Of a DNA stretch of 64,000 bases, positions 1 to 8,104 are shown piece by piece. Below the pieces are notes generated by a model that saw only the letters and a list, made by a program, of their open reading frames with translations, was not told the origin of the DNA and did no database searches. Every line of letters begins with the position of its first letter. Position 1 is the stretch's first letter. The DNA is from DASUSH01 sp963785155 (GTDB lineage Bacteria > Actinomycetota > Thermoleophilia > Solirubrobacterales > 70-9). Made by a program: the position numbers and the translations under genes. Location of the stretch: contig CAWAUB010000004.1 in the NCBI GenBank assembly GCA_963785155.1, positions 620,001-684,000 on the forward strand. The letters run 5' to 3'.

Positions 1-1854
1 CCGGAGGCGTGGTGGGCGTCCTGGGCGGAGAAGCTCGAGTGGATCGAGCCGTGGGACGAGGTGATGGACTGGTCCGACCCGCCGTTCGCCAAGTGGTTCG
101 TCGGCGGCAAGCTGAACGCGTCGGTCAACTGCCTCGACCGTCACGTGGAAGCGGGCGCCAAGGATCGCGTCGCGTTCTTTTGGGAGGGCGAGGACGCGAG
201 CCGCCGCGAGGTCACCTACGGGGAGCTGCTCGACAGCACGCAGCGGTTCGCGAACGCGCTCAAGGACCTGGGCGTCGGCAAGGGTGACGTCGTCGGCATC
301 TACCTGCCGATGGTCCCGGAGGCCGTCGCCGCGATCCTGGCCTGCGCCCGCATCGGCGCGATCCACAACGTCGTCTTCGGCGGCTTCTCGGCGGAATCGG
401 TGCGCGAGCGCATGGAGTTCTCGGAGGCGAAGGCGCTCGTCACCGCCGACGCGACGATGCGTCGCGGGGAACCGATCCCGATGAAGGCGAAGGTCGACGA
501 AGTCTTGCCGGGAATGTCATCTGTGGAGACGGTCGTCGTGGTCAACCGCGGCGACACCGACCCGCCGATGAAGGACGGGCGCGACCACTTCTGGCACGAC
601 GTCGTGGAGGCCGCGGACCCCGAGTGCGAGCCCGAGCCGATGGACGCCGAGGACCCGCTCTACATCCTCTACACGTCCGGCTCGACCGGCAAGCCGAAGG
701 GCATCCTGCACTCCACCGGCGGATACCTGACCCAGGTGAGCGCGACCCACAAGCTGGTCTTCGACCTGAAGGACGACGACGTCTACTGGTGCGGCGCGGA
801 CATCGGCTGGGTCACCGGCCACAGCTACATCGTCTACGGGCCGCTGGTGAACGGCGCGACCAGCGTCATGTACGAGGGCGCGCCCAACTTCCCGGCGGAG
901 GACCGCTGGTGGGAGATCATCGAGCGCTACGGCGTGACGATCTTCTACACCGCCCCGACCGCGATCCGCGCCTGCATGAAGTGGGGCAAGGAGCACCCGG
1001 AGAAGCACGACCTCTCGAGCCTGCGCCTGCTCGGTTCGGTGGGCGAGCCGATCAACCCGCGCGCATGGCTCTGGTACCACGAGGTGATCGGGGGCGGGAA
1101 CTGTCCCATCGTCGACACCTGGTGGCAGACGGAGACCGGCGCGATCATGATCTCGCCACTGCCGGGCCTGACGACGACCAAGCCCGGCTCGGCGACGGTC
1201 CCGTTCCCCGGGATCGAGGCGAAGATCTACGACTCGGAGGGCGAGGAGATCGAGGAGGGCGGCGGCAATCTCGTCCTGACCCGCCCCTGGCCGTCGATGG
1301 CGCGGACCCTCTACAAGGAGGAGGACCGGTTCATCGAGACCTACTGGGACAAGTACGGCAAGGACACCTACCTGGTCGGCGACGCGGCCCGGCGCGACGA
1401 GGACGGCTATTTCTGGATCGTTGGCAGGATCGATGACGTGATCAATGTCTCCGGCCATCGGCTATCGACGATGGAGGTCGAGTCGGCGCTCGTCTCCCAC
1501 GAGAAGGTCGCCGAAGCCGCCGTGATCGCGGTGCCCGATGAGGACACCGGGCAGGCGATCTTCGCCTTCGTCACCCCCGAGGGAACGGAAAAAGGCGGCG
1601 ACGAGCTGGAGGCCGAGCTGCGCGACCACGTGGCCGACAAGATCGGCAAGCTCGCCCGGCCAAAGCGGATGGCCTTCGCAGACGACCTGCCGAAGACCCG
1701 CTCAGGGAAGATCATGCGCCGGCTGCTGCGCGACATCGCCGCGGGCAACGACCTCGGCGACGTCTCCACCCTGCGCGACCCCGACGTCGTCGAGACGCTG
1801 AAGGAGCAGGTGGGCGGGGCGGCCGACGGGGCTGGCGAACCTAAAGGGGTCTGA
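1..1854 (+). CDS. acs: acetyl-CoA synthetase (AMP-forming), 5' end outside window
   Basis: Activates acetate with ATP to acetyl-AMP and then acetyl-CoA in the cytoplasm. The frame is open from the first base of the window, and the residues before the first possible start (a WAEKLEWIEPWDEVMDW-type stretch) match the conserved N-terminal region of the family, so the gene begins upstream. Visible motifs are the phosphate-binding loop YTSGSTGKPKG, the WWQTETG adenylate motif, VINVSGHR in the hinge region, and the C-terminal RSGKIMRR containing the lysine that is acetylated to switch the enzyme off in related bacteria. The last codons and the stop lie inside a perfect inverted repeat shared with the convergent neighbour. 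Identification is secure; only the true start is missing. Confidence 0.96.
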   Translation, partial: PEAWWASWAEKLEWIEPWDEVMDWSDPPFAKWFVGGKLNASVNCLDRHVEAGAKDRVAFFWEGEDASRREVTYGELLDSTQRFANALKDLGVGKGDVVGIYLPMVPEAVAAILACARIGAIHNVVFGGFSAESVRERMEFSEAKALVTADATMRRGEPIPMKAKVDEVLPGMSSVETVVVVNRGDTDPPMKDGRDHFWHDVVEAADPECEPEPMDAEDPLYILYTSGSTGKPKGILHSTGGYLTQVSATHKLVFDLKDDDVYWCGADIGWVTGHSYIVYGPLVNGATSVMYEGAPNFPAEDRWWEIIERYGVTIFYTAPTAIRACMKWGKEHPEKHDLSSLRLLGSVGEPINPRAWLWYHEVIGGGNCPIVDTWWQTETGAIMISPLPGLTTTKPGSATVPFPGIEAKIYDSEGEEIEEGGGNLVLTRPWPSMARTLYKEEDRFIETYWDKYGKDTYLVGDAARRDEDGYFWIVGRIDDVINVSGHRLSTMEVESALVSHEKVAEAAVIAVPDEDTGQAIFAFVTPEGTEKGGDELEAELRDHVADKIGKLARPKRMAFADDLPKTRSGKIMRRLLRDIAAGNDLGDVSTLRDPDVVETLKEQVGGAADGAGEPKGV

Positions 1855-1866
1855 CCCCTTTAGGTT
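1838..1866. repeat. perfect 14-bp inverted repeat between convergent genes (REP-like, possible terminator)
   Basis: Two 14-base arms separated by one base, with a GGGGTC-T-GACCCC core. The stop codons of both convergent genes (acs and the HAD gene) lie inside it. The transcript could form a GC-rich stem from either side, so it may end transcription in both directions, but no T-run follows on either strand. The same core recurs inside galT near the other end of the window, which suggests a dispersed palindrome family rather than only a local terminator. Confidence 0.7.
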
Positions 1867-2515
1867 GCGAGCGCCTCGATCAGCCCCGGCGTGAGGTCGA
1901 CGGGGCTCTCGATCGTGCTCGCCGCGAGGGTGAGCGCATCCGGGTCCGGCGGGTAGTGCGGATTCGGGATTGCGATCACGGTCATTCCGCCGCTGAGGCG
2001 GCGCGGATTCCGTTGCTCGAGTCCTCCACCGCGACGCACTTCGCCGGGTCCGCTTCGAGCCGGTGCGCGCACTCCAGGTACACGTCAGGCGCGGGCTTGC
2101 CCCGCGCCACCTGCTCGGAGGAGAGCGTGACCGCGAAGTCGTCCTCCAGCCCGGTCAGCTCGAGGAAGTGGTCGATCACCTCGCGGTTGGAGGACGACGC
2201 CAGGCCGAGCGGCCAGCGCTCGCCGAGGGCGCGGACCGCCTCGACCGCGCCCGGCAGGAGGGGAAGCTCCTCGGCGTAGCTCGCGGCGAGCCGGCGCACC
2301 ACCTCGTCGTTGATCGCCTCCGCGTCCATCGGGACGCCGAGCTCGTCGCGCATGTAGGTCGACCACTCGGGGGAGCTCATGCCCATCATCCGATGCGGCG
2401 CCTCGTCGCGCCACCGCCCGCCCGCGTCCTCGGCGACGGCGCGCTTGATCTCGTTCCAGCGCTGCTCGGAGTCGAGCAGGACCCCGTCGAGGTCGAAGAT
2501 GACGGCGTCGGGCAT
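1860..2515 (-). CDS. HAD-superfamily phosphatase (beta-phosphoglucomutase-like), one frameshift near 1985
   Basis: Haloacid-dehalogenase-type hydrolase acting on a small phosphorylated metabolite; the substrate is unknown. The first frame carries motif I DLDGVLLDS, motif II ASSSNREV, the motif III lysine in GKPAPDVY and motif IV EDSSNGIRAA. It then hits a stop at about 1982. The next frame continues with the expected GMTVIAIPNPHYPP strand and helix and ends at 1860. One missing G in the Ala-Ala-Gly junction (about 1985-1990) restores a normal protein of roughly 218 residues. This is a recent mutation or an assembly indel; all catalytic motifs precede the break. The stop codon lies in the inverted repeat shared with acs. 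Confidence 0.85.
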
Positions 2516-2523
2516 GGGCGCCG

Positions 2524-3453
2524 CTAGCTGCGGCGCTTGCGCTTCTGAGGACCGGAGCCCTCGTCCTTGCGGCTCGCCTTGTCGACCTCGTCGGCGATCG
2601 AGCCCGGCTCGAGCTGTTCGGGCTCCGAGCCGTCATCGTCGGCGGCCTCCGGGAAGATCTCGTCGGCGCGGCCCTCGACGGCCTCGGGCTCGGCCTGGTC
2701 GGCGCGCTGCTGCCCCGGGCTCGGCCACGGAATCGCCTCGCCGGCGTCCCAGGCGGGCGGCTTGCCGCCCGGCGCGACCCCGAGGAAGAGGAAGCCGAGG
2801 GCGATCATGTAGAGGACGACGAAGAGGGGGCCGAAGAAGAGGCTGGCGACGCCCACCGCCATGCCGAGCGTGCCGAGGAAGCGGGTGAGCAGGCCGACCC
2901 GCATCGCGTTCAGCGACGTGTAGATCATCCCGAAGACAAGCGCAAGGCTGCCCGCGAGCGTGATCCCTCCGGAGATGGCGTAGAGGCTGTCCTCCGCGAT
3001 CAGGTCCTCGACGCAGGTGTCGGCCGATACGGCGGTGTCGAACTCGGCACCTGTGCAGGGGGTCGGGGTAGCTTCGAAGAAGTCGACAGCAATCGCGTCG
3101 TAGGCATACGCCTGGAGGACGATCGCGAGCGCGAGGAAGATCGGGCCTGCCACCGCGATCCCGATCAGGCCGCTGCGCATCCGATCCGAGCGGGCCTCGG
3201 CGGCCTTGAAGAGGTAGTAGAGGGGGAACGCCGCGAGCCCGAATCCGATCCCCTGAAGCACCGCGGCCAGGGCAAGCGTCGGGCTGTCGAGCGCGTAGGC
3301 CCTCAGGAATTCCGCCTCGTTGTCGCCCCGGGCGACATCGGATCCGCTCGAGACGAGGACGCCCCCGATGATGAAGATGAGCACGCCAAAAGCCGCGATC
3401 GCGGCAGGGCGCGCCAGGCGGCGCTCGCGGTCGATGATCTCGGAGGGCCGCAA
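2524..3453 (-). CDS. conserved six-segment membrane protein, function unknown
   Basis: A 309-residue integral membrane protein. Hydrophobic segments are visible at about residues 18-36, 58-80, 95-115, 160-182, 188-208 and 210-228, with an extracytoplasmic loop around residues 120-155 that holds two cysteines. The tail from about residue 235 is long, acidic and then basic (Glu/Asp/Pro-rich, ending KRKRRS), probably cytoplasmic and disordered. I recognise no enzyme motif. The start is a TTG nine bases after a TAAGAT hexamer that overlaps the promoter of the divergent ACT gene. It ends eight bases before the HAD start, so the two are probably co-transcribed. Confidence 0.75.
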   Translation of the reverse strand: MRPSEIIDRERRLARPAAIAAFGVLIFIIGGVLVSSGSDVARGDNEAEFLRAYALDSPTLALAAVLQGIGFGLAAFPLYYLFKAAEARSDRMRSGLIGIAVAGPIFLALAIVLQAYAYDAIAVDFFEATPTPCTGAEFDTAVSADTCVEDLIAEDSLYAISGGITLAGSLALVFGMIYTSLNAMRVGLLTRFLGTLGMAVGVASLFFGPLFVVLYMIALGFLFLGVAPGGKPPAWDAGEAIPWPSPGQQRADQAEPEAVEGRADEIFPEAADDDGSEPEQLEPGSIADEVDKASRKDEGSGPQKRKRRS

Positions 3454-3461
3454 GGGGCGAT

Positions 3462-3468
3462 TATCTTA
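3462..3468. promoter_or_regulatory. overlapping divergent -10 elements (bidirectional promoter)
   Basis: On the plus strand TATCTT (3462-3467) lies just before the GTG start of the ACT gene. On the minus strand TAAGAT (3468 down to 3463) lies nine bases before the TTG of the membrane-protein gene. The whole gap between the two divergent starts is 25 bases, so both transcripts would be leaderless or nearly so. No clear -35 boxes are visible. Confidence 0.45.
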
Positions 3469-3478
3469 GGGGCGTGGC

Positions 3479-4024
3479 GTGGGAGAGCCCTTCTTGAGCG
3501 AATTCGCCGTCACCGCGATCGGCCGCGACCGCCCCGGGATCGTCGCCGCGGTGAGCGGGGCGCTGCTCGAGCTCGGCGGGAACGTCGAGGACTCGCGGAT
3601 GGCGATCCTGCGCGGGCACTTCGCGGTGATGCTGATCGTGGAGGTCCCCGGCGAGTCCGGCCGCGAGCGGCTCGAGGCCGAGCTCGAGGCGGTGCGAGAG
3701 CGAATGGGCCTCGAAGCTGTGACCGTCAGCGAGGTCGAGCGGCTCGAGGGCGCGGGCGACGGGCCCACACACGTGCTCACCGTCTACGGGGCCGACCGGC
3801 CCGGGATCGTGCACGGGATCGCGACGCTCCTCGCCGAGCGCGGCGTCAATGTGACCGACCTCGAGACCCGCGTGACGGGCGCCGGCGCGCCCGTCTACGT
3901 GATGGTGATGGAGCTCGCGATCGGTGAGGCCGGTGCGGACGAGCTGGAAGCCGCGCTCGAGGAAGCCGCGACGGCGCTCGAGGTCGACGTCAGCCTGCGG
4001 CCGATGGAGGCAGAGCAACTCTGA
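3479..4024 (+). CDS. tandem ACT-domain protein (GcvR-like amino-acid sensor)
   Basis: A 181-residue protein made of two ACT domains (about 6-85 and 95-170) and nothing else. Each has the ligand-loop signature GRDRPGIVAAVSG / GADRPGIVHGIA, which binds small amino acids in ACT proteins. Stand-alone double-ACT proteins of this size include GcvR, which regulates glycine cleavage genes by protein contact. That specific role here is only an inference. The start is a GTG; a TTG five codons later is an alternative. The stop overlaps the first codon of the deformylase frame, so the two are translationally coupled. Confidence 0.85.
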   Translation: MGEPFLSEFAVTAIGRDRPGIVAAVSGALLELGGNVEDSRMAILRGHFAVMLIVEVPGESGRERLEAELEAVRERMGLEAVTVSEVERLEGAGDGPTHVLTVYGADRPGIVHGIATLLAERGVNVTDLETRVTGAGAPVYVMVMELAIGEAGADELEAALEEAATALEVDVSLRPMEAEQL

Positions 4025-4572
4025 CGGTCCGCGAGGTCCTGCTCTACCCCGACCGGCGCCTGAAGCAGGTCGCGAGCCCGGCGCAGGCGGACGAGATCGA
4101 CGCGATCGGCACGGACCTGGTGGAGACGATGCTGTCCTTCGGGCATTGCGTCGGGATCGCCGCAACCCAGCTCGGGCTGATGTCGCGGATGGTCGCGGTC
4201 GATGTGAGCGGCCACCCGAAGGCGGAGACCTCGAACGGGCTGCTCGTCCTCGCTAACCCGCGAATCGCCGAGCGTGAGGGCTCGGAGGTCGGGCGCGAGG
4301 GCTGCCTCAGCCTCCCCGACCTGACCGCGAACGTCCGGCGCGCCACGCGGATCGTCGTCGAACATGCCCGCGGCACCGTCGCGTGCGAGGGGTTCGAGGC
4401 CCGCTGCGTGCAGCACGAGCTCGACCACCTCGACGGCATCCTCTTCCTCGACCGGGTCGAGTCGCTGACGGACGACGTATTCCGCCGGCGCAGCTACTCG
4501 GCCAGCTCGGAATCGGAGCGCTCGGACTCGCCGGGCAGAGTCCCCGCCTCGGATCCGGAGCGAACCGGGTAG
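4021..4572 (+). CDS. def: peptide deformylase, probable CTG start
   Basis: Removes the formyl group from nascent proteins; metal-dependent. All three family motifs are present: GHCVGIAATQ (motif 1), EGCLSLP (motif 2, Cys ligand) and QHELDHLDG (motif 3, the HExxH metal site). The conserved N-terminal segment VLLYPDRRLKQVASP lies upstream of the first canonical start (GTG at 4120), so initiation there would delete a needed part. No ATG, GTG or TTG precedes that segment in frame. The only candidate is CTG at 4021, which overlaps the TGA of the ACT gene in a CTGA arrangement. The C-terminus overlaps the end of the convergent small gene by 79 bases. Confidence 0.9.
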   Translation: MTVREVLLYPDRRLKQVASPAQADEIDAIGTDLVETMLSFGHCVGIAATQLGLMSRMVAVDVSGHPKAETSNGLLVLANPRIAEREGSEVGREGCLSLPDLTANVRRATRIVVEHARGTVACEGFEARCVQHELDHLDGILFLDRVESLTDDVFRRRSYSASSESERSDSPGRVPASDPERTG

Positions 4573-4712
4573 TACTCGTGGTCCTCGGGCTCGGCGATCC
4601 GCGAGATCCGGTCGCCGACGCTGAGGAGCAGGTCGAGGGCGGGTGCCGCGAGGGCGATCATGCCCTCCACGCGGCCGCGCCAGGCCGTCTGTTGAGGATT
4701 CAATCCAGCCAT
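4494..4712 (-). CDS. small conserved hypothetical protein (72 aa)
   Basis: Not recognised as a known family. It has a central helical segment (residues about 15-42, amphipathic to hydrophobic) followed by a charged HEYYPV stretch and a Ser/Glu-rich tail. It follows the CBS-domain gene by nine bases on the same strand and overlaps the convergent deformylase gene at its 3' end. Proximity and a sensible ATG favour a real gene, but the overlap keeps confidence moderate. Confidence 0.5.
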   Translation of the reverse strand: MAGLNPQQTAWRGRVEGMIALAAPALDLLLSVGDRISRIAEPEDHEYYPVRSGSEAGTLPGESERSDSELAE

Positions 4713-4721
4713 TCCCTACGA

Positions 4722-5168
4722 CTACCCGCGCTCGTGGAAGAAGAACTCGGGCAGGGCTCCCTCGATGACCTCCTGGGTCATCCGCTGCGCCACCTCGAGG
4801 TTGCCCGTGCGGACCGCGATGTCGTCGAGGGTGACGATCCCGACGAGATCGTCGCCGGCGACGATCGGCAGGCGGCGGACCCTGTGCTGGACCATCAGCG
4901 CGGCCGCCTCCTCGAGGTCCATCTCCGGCTCCCCCGTGACGAGGGGACGCGTGGCGTGATCGCGGACCTCTTCGGAGATCTCGAGGCCCTCGGCCATCCC
5001 GCGAACCGCGAGGTCGCGGTCGGTGATCATCGCCGCCGGGTGGCCGTCGGAATCGCAGACGATCACGGAGCCGACGTGCTTGTCGCGCATCAGCGCCGCG
5101 ACCTGACCGAGGTCCGTCGAGGCGTCCGCGGTGACCACTCCCGTGGTCATGATCTCCTGAAGCTGCAT
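4722..5168 (-). CDS. CBS-domain pair protein
   Basis: A 148-residue cytoplasmic protein consisting of one Bateman module. CBS1 runs from about residue 5 to 60 (MTTGVVTADASTDLGQVA... TDRDLAVRG) and CBS2 from about 72 to 125 (VQHRVRRLPIVAGDDLVG.. TLDD). Such modules bind adenosyl ligands such as AMP, ATP or SAM and act as energy sensors. No effector domain is fused, so the partner is unknown. The start lies eight bases after a TAGGCT hexamer shared head-to-head with the divergent zinc-ribbon gene. Confidence 0.9.
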   Translation of the reverse strand: MQLQEIMTTGVVTADASTDLGQVAALMRDKHVGSVIVCDSDGHPAAMITDRDLAVRGMAEGLEISEEVRDHATRPLVTGEPEMDLEEAAALMVQHRVRRLPIVAGDDLVGIVTLDDIAVRTGNLEVAQRMTQEVIEGALPEFFFHERG

Positions 5169-5175
5169 CGCTGGC

Positions 5176-5182
5176 TAGCCTA
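5176..5182. promoter_or_regulatory. overlapping divergent -10 elements (bidirectional promoter)
   Basis: Plus-strand TAGCCT (5176-5181) lies six bases before the GTG of the zinc-ribbon gene. Minus-strand TAGGCT (5182 down to 5177) lies eight bases before the ATG of the CBS gene. Only 19 bases separate the two coding regions. Both genes would be transcribed without a ribosome-binding leader. Confidence 0.5.
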
Positions 5183-5187
5183 GTTGA

Positions 5188-5955
5188 GTGGTTCCGGATC
5201 CGGCTCATGTGAGCGCCGACGAGCCCCCGCTGCGAACGGTCGAACCGGACGCGGGATCAGAGGGCGATTGCCCGGCGTGTGGTGGCCCGCTGTTCGGCTG
5301 GGTCAAGGCCCATGCCTTCGACTCCCGCCGCGACGAGACCTACATCCTCGACCGCTGCGAACGGTGCGGAGCGGGCGTGGCCCGGTCCTCCGCGGCTCAC
5401 CCGGGATCGGGGCCCAAGCCCGAGGCCGCCGCCGACGCAGAGATCGAAGACCTCCTTTCCGAACCGGCCGCGGACGGCTCGCGTGAGCTTCGTACCCCGA
5501 ACCGGCGCAGCCTGCAGGCGGCGATCGGCGAGGGCAACTGGGCCGCGCTGGAGCTGCCGGAGCGCTCGCTCCAGCCCACGGTCGCGGCGCTGGAGGCGGT
5601 GCTCGCCCGTGAGGGACTCGAGCTGGGGGACGTCCGCTACCCCGCCTTCGGCCAGAACCAGCGCTGGATGTGGCAGACGCTGCTGAACGCGCTCACCTTC
5701 AACCCGAATTTCGCCCGCGAGGCACTCGCGGGCCGGCTGCGGCCACAGGGTGGCGCCGACACCGCGAAGTTCGTCACCGATCTCGTCGTCAGCATGCTCG
5801 CAACCCCGCTCGTCGGCCTGGTCTCGGTTCCCATGGAGGCCGTGGCCGCGCTTGTCCGGCGCGGCGGGGAGGTCAGGGTGACGGTGTGGCCGCTCGATCA
5901 GATGGAGCCGAGCTCCGCGAGCGCGGCCGCAAGCTCAGCCGAGCCGTCGAGCTGA
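5188..5955 (+). CDS. hypothetical protein with N-terminal zinc ribbon
   Basis: A 255-residue cytoplasmic protein. Two Cys pairs, CPACGG (about residue 31) and CERCGAG (about residue 57), form a likely zinc ribbon. The middle is helical, and the C-terminal part has a hydrophobic helix (about residues 195-225) followed by a short strand-rich end. The C-terminal region resembles the tail of some SAM-dependent methyltransferases, but no SAM-binding motif is present, so I assign no function. The GTG start sits six bases downstream of a TAGCCT hexamer. The 3' end overlaps the convergent hydrolase gene by 58 bases. Confidence 0.7.
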   Translation: MVPDPAHVSADEPPLRTVEPDAGSEGDCPACGGPLFGWVKAHAFDSRRDETYILDRCERCGAGVARSSAAHPGSGPKPEAAADAEIEDLLSEPAADGSRELRTPNRRSLQAAIGEGNWAALELPERSLQPTVAALEAVLAREGLELGDVRYPAFGQNQRWMWQTLLNALTFNPNFAREALAGRLRPQGGADTAKFVTDLVVSMLATPLVGLVSVPMEAVAALVRRGGEVRVTVWPLDQMEPSSASAAASSAEPSS

Positions 5956-6764
5956 GGCAGGCCCGCCGCTGACAGCTCGCGAAGGTCCGCACCCGGGAGC
6001 CTTGGCGCGAGCGCCTCGGCGGCCCGGCGGACGAACGGTGGCGTGGATCCGGCCACGACCACGGTGACCGGCATGGGAAGCGTGGGGAACTGCGCCAGCG
6101 GCAGGGTCCAGGCGGACATCGCCGCCACCTCCGCGAAGAGAGCGAAGGGGCTCGCGCCGTCGGACTGGCGGAGGTCCGGCGGGATGCGCTCCGCGCCGGC
6201 TCCCAGCACGGCGAGGCCACCGCTCAGGTAGAGCTCGAGCGCCGCGCGGGCACCGGTCACCGCCGCCTCGCTGGGCTCCGCGTCCTCGCCGAGCCGGGCG
6301 CCGCTTTCGACCGTCGTCCGCCTGATCGCCTCGACGTCGGTGCCGATCGGTCCGGTTGCCTCGGGAATCAGGGCGAACAGCGGCGGCTCGATCAGGATCG
6401 CCGCCGCAACGAGCTCGGGGCGGCGGACGGCGAGCTCCAGTGCGATCACCGCCCCGATCCCCGCGCCGCAGAGGATCGCCTGCTCGGCGGCCAGCTCGTC
6501 GAGCACCCCCTCGGCATCGCCCGCCTGCTCGGAGATCGTGGTCCGCCGATAGTCGGGCGGCGCCCCGGAGGACCCCCAACCGCGGCGGTCGTAGGCGGCG
6601 ACGCGAGCGTCGCCCGGAAGGTTCTCCGAAAGCCGCCGCCACACGGCCCCGGACGTGGCGCCCTCGTGCAGGCAGAGGATGGTTTGCGAGTCAGCGGGGC
6701 CCGAGGCCCATCCGCTCAGCTCGAAGGCTCCCCTGTCGACGACCAGGTCCGTGGCTTCGGACAC
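5898..6764 (-). CDS. alpha/beta-hydrolase fold protein lacking catalytic Ser and His
   Basis: A 288-residue protein with the alpha/beta-hydrolase layout: the strand and oxyanion region ILCLHEGATSG, then YDRRGWGSSG, the nucleophile elbow, and a C-terminal strand pair. The elbow reads C-G-A-G-I-G-A (residues 99-105), so the expected nucleophile Ser/Asp/Cys is Gly102. The position where the catalytic His is expected near the C-terminus reads AGLPQLDG. It is therefore probably not a hydrolase and may bind a ligand or a partner. It is followed on the same strand by nothing closer than the convergent zinc-ribbon gene and is preceded by an SDR gene 11 bases upstream, which suggests co-transcription. 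Confidence 0.8.
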   Translation of the reverse strand: MSEATDLVVDRGAFELSGWASGPADSQTILCLHEGATSGAVWRRLSENLPGDARVAAYDRRGWGSSGAPPDYRRTTISEQAGDAEGVLDELAAEQAILCGAGIGAVIALELAVRRPELVAAAILIEPPLFALIPEATGPIGTDVEAIRRTTVESGARLGEDAEPSEAAVTGARAALELYLSGGLAVLGAGAERIPPDLRQSDGASPFALFAEVAAMSAWTLPLAQFPTLPMPVTVVVAGSTPPFVRRAAEALAPRLPGADLRELSAAGLPQLDGSAELAAALAELGSI

Positions 6765-6775
6765 CGGACCGCGGA

Positions 6776-7579
6776 CTATTGGGCGCGGCGCCAGATGCCG
6801 CGGGTTAGGCGCAGCGCGATCGAGTGCGGCGAATGCTGTCCCGCGAGGCTGGTGGCGCGGTTGAGCAGGCCAGGCACCACGACGCGACTGCCGCTCTCCG
6901 CGCCGGAGATCGCGGCCTCCGCAACCTGTTCGGGCGTGAGCCAGATGAAATTCGGCGTCCGGTCCTCTGCGCCGCCGATCCCGGCGACGTCGGCGAACTC
7001 GGTCTTGACCGGCCCCGGACAGACGCTGGTCAGGGTGACCCCGGTGCCGCGGAGCTCCTCGTGGATCGCCTCGCCCTGGCTGAGCACGAAGGCCTTGGTC
7101 GCCGCGTAGGTGGCGTTCTCCGGGATCGGCTGGAACGAGGCGGTCGAGGCGAGGTTGATCACCGCGCCGCGGCCGCGCTCGACCATGCCCGGCAGGTAGC
7201 GGGCCTGCAGGTCGACGACCGCCTCGATGTTCAGCCGGACCATCTGCACCTCGCGCTCGCGCTCCTGCTCGGCAAAGACCCCGAAGCCGCCGAAGCCGGC
7301 GTTGTTCACGAGGATCTCGACGGTGAGGCCGAGCTCGGCGATGCGGGCCTCGAGCGCATCGCGCGAGGCCGCGTCCGCGAGGTCGGCGGAGATCACCTCG
7401 ATCCGCAGGCCATCCTCGGCCAGCTCGTCGGCGACCTCGTGGAGCTTGTCCTCGCGGCGCGCCACCAGGGTCAGGCCATGGCCGCGGGCGGCGAGCTCGC
7501 GAGCGATGGAGATGCCGATCCCCGCCGAGGCGCCGGTGACCAGCGCGGTCGAGTTGTCGCTTGGAGGGGGGAGTGCCAA
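6776..7579 (-). CDS. short-chain dehydrogenase/reductase (SDR, DltE-like)
   Basis: A classical SDR of 267 residues. It has the NAD(P)-binding TGASAGIG near residue 16, the structural NNAG at about 93, a catalytic Ser in NLASTASF and the YAATK active-site pair, followed by CPGPVKTEF. The Arg after the first strand (ARRED) suggests NADP(H) preference. The substrate cannot be told. The start is a TTG; a TAGGCT hexamer lies ten bases upstream on the minus strand, matching the recurrent promoter form in this window. It probably forms a unit with the downstream hydrolase-fold gene. Confidence 0.9.
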   Translation of the reverse strand: MALPPPSDNSTALVTGASAGIGISIARELAARGHGLTLVARREDKLHEVADELAEDGLRIEVISADLADAASRDALEARIAELGLTVEILVNNAGFGGFGVFAEQEREREVQMVRLNIEAVVDLQARYLPGMVERGRGAVINLASTASFQPIPENATYAATKAFVLSQGEAIHEELRGTGVTLTSVCPGPVKTEFADVAGIGGAEDRTPNFIWLTPEQVAEAAISGAESGSRVVVPGLLNRATSLAGQHSPHSIALRLTRGIWRRAQ

Positions 7580-7617
7580 GGGGCGGCGAAGCCTACGTGT
7601 TCCCTACCATTGGAGGC

Positions 7618-7893
7618 ATGGAAGGCACCGATCCATTCGGCGGGATGTTCGGGGATCCGGACGAGCTCCGAAACCGGCTCACCGAGATGGCGGAGCAGAT
7701 GCAGGCGTCGCAGCAGGTCGCCTGGGCGGACAACGCGATCAAGCTCGCGGTCGACATGACCGTGGCGTCGATCAACCGGCTGAATCTGCAGGGGACCAGC
7801 GACGACCAGGCGACGCAGGTCCGCGACGCGATCCGGATCGTCTTCCCCGAGGCCGTCACGCTCGTGCGCGAAGCGCGCGAGGGCCTCTCCTAG
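7618..7893 (+). CDS. small hypothetical protein (91 aa)
   Basis: Not recognised. An acidic, mostly helical soluble protein (EGTDPFGGMFGDPDELR start, then long helices). The ATG at 7618 is chosen over an upstream start because GGAGG sits seven bases before it and TACCAT lies just further upstream. It is monocistronic between the divergent SDR gene and the TadE-like gene. Confidence 0.6.
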   Translation: MEGTDPFGGMFGDPDELRNRLTEMAEQMQASQQVAWADNAIKLAVDMTVASINRLNLQGTSDDQATQVRDAIRIVFPEAVTLVREAREGLS

Positions 7894-8092
7894 GGTCTAT
7901 TCGCAAATCCGCGTGCGCCCGGGGCGGTCCAGGACCGAGCGGGACGGCGCCGGCAGGTTCCCCGCATGGCAGAGCCATGTGGGGGTCTGACGGTGGCGTA
8001 TCCGCGAAGCGTCCTGGGCCGAAGCCGGGTGCGCGGGGGGTTGCGAAACAGACTCGGCACGCTCTGCGCGCCACACGCGCGACTTGCCCGCC

Positions 8093-8098
8093 TAGCTT
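8093..8098 (+). promoter_or_regulatory. TAGCTT -10 element, six bases before a GTG start
   Basis: TAGCTT lies six bases before the GTG of the TadE-like gene, and no Shine-Dalgarno is present, so the transcript is probably leaderless. The preceding 200 bases (7894-8092) contain no convincing gene; I see only GC-rich sequence with a half copy of the GGGGTCTGAC palindrome at 7982-7991. Confidence 0.4.
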
Positions 8099-8104
8099 GC
8101 CGGC

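Noticed and set aside
517..1458. Long antisense frames opposite acs (and similar ones opposite accC, purA, dnaB, otsA, pbp, galT and others)
   Set aside because: GC-rich codon bias leaves the complementary frames open. Their products are Arg/Ala/Asp-rich without motifs, and each lies over an obvious gene.
1838..1866. Classical rho-independent terminator
   Set aside because: The stem is strong but neither side has a T-run, and the core recurs elsewhere, so it is listed as a repeat.
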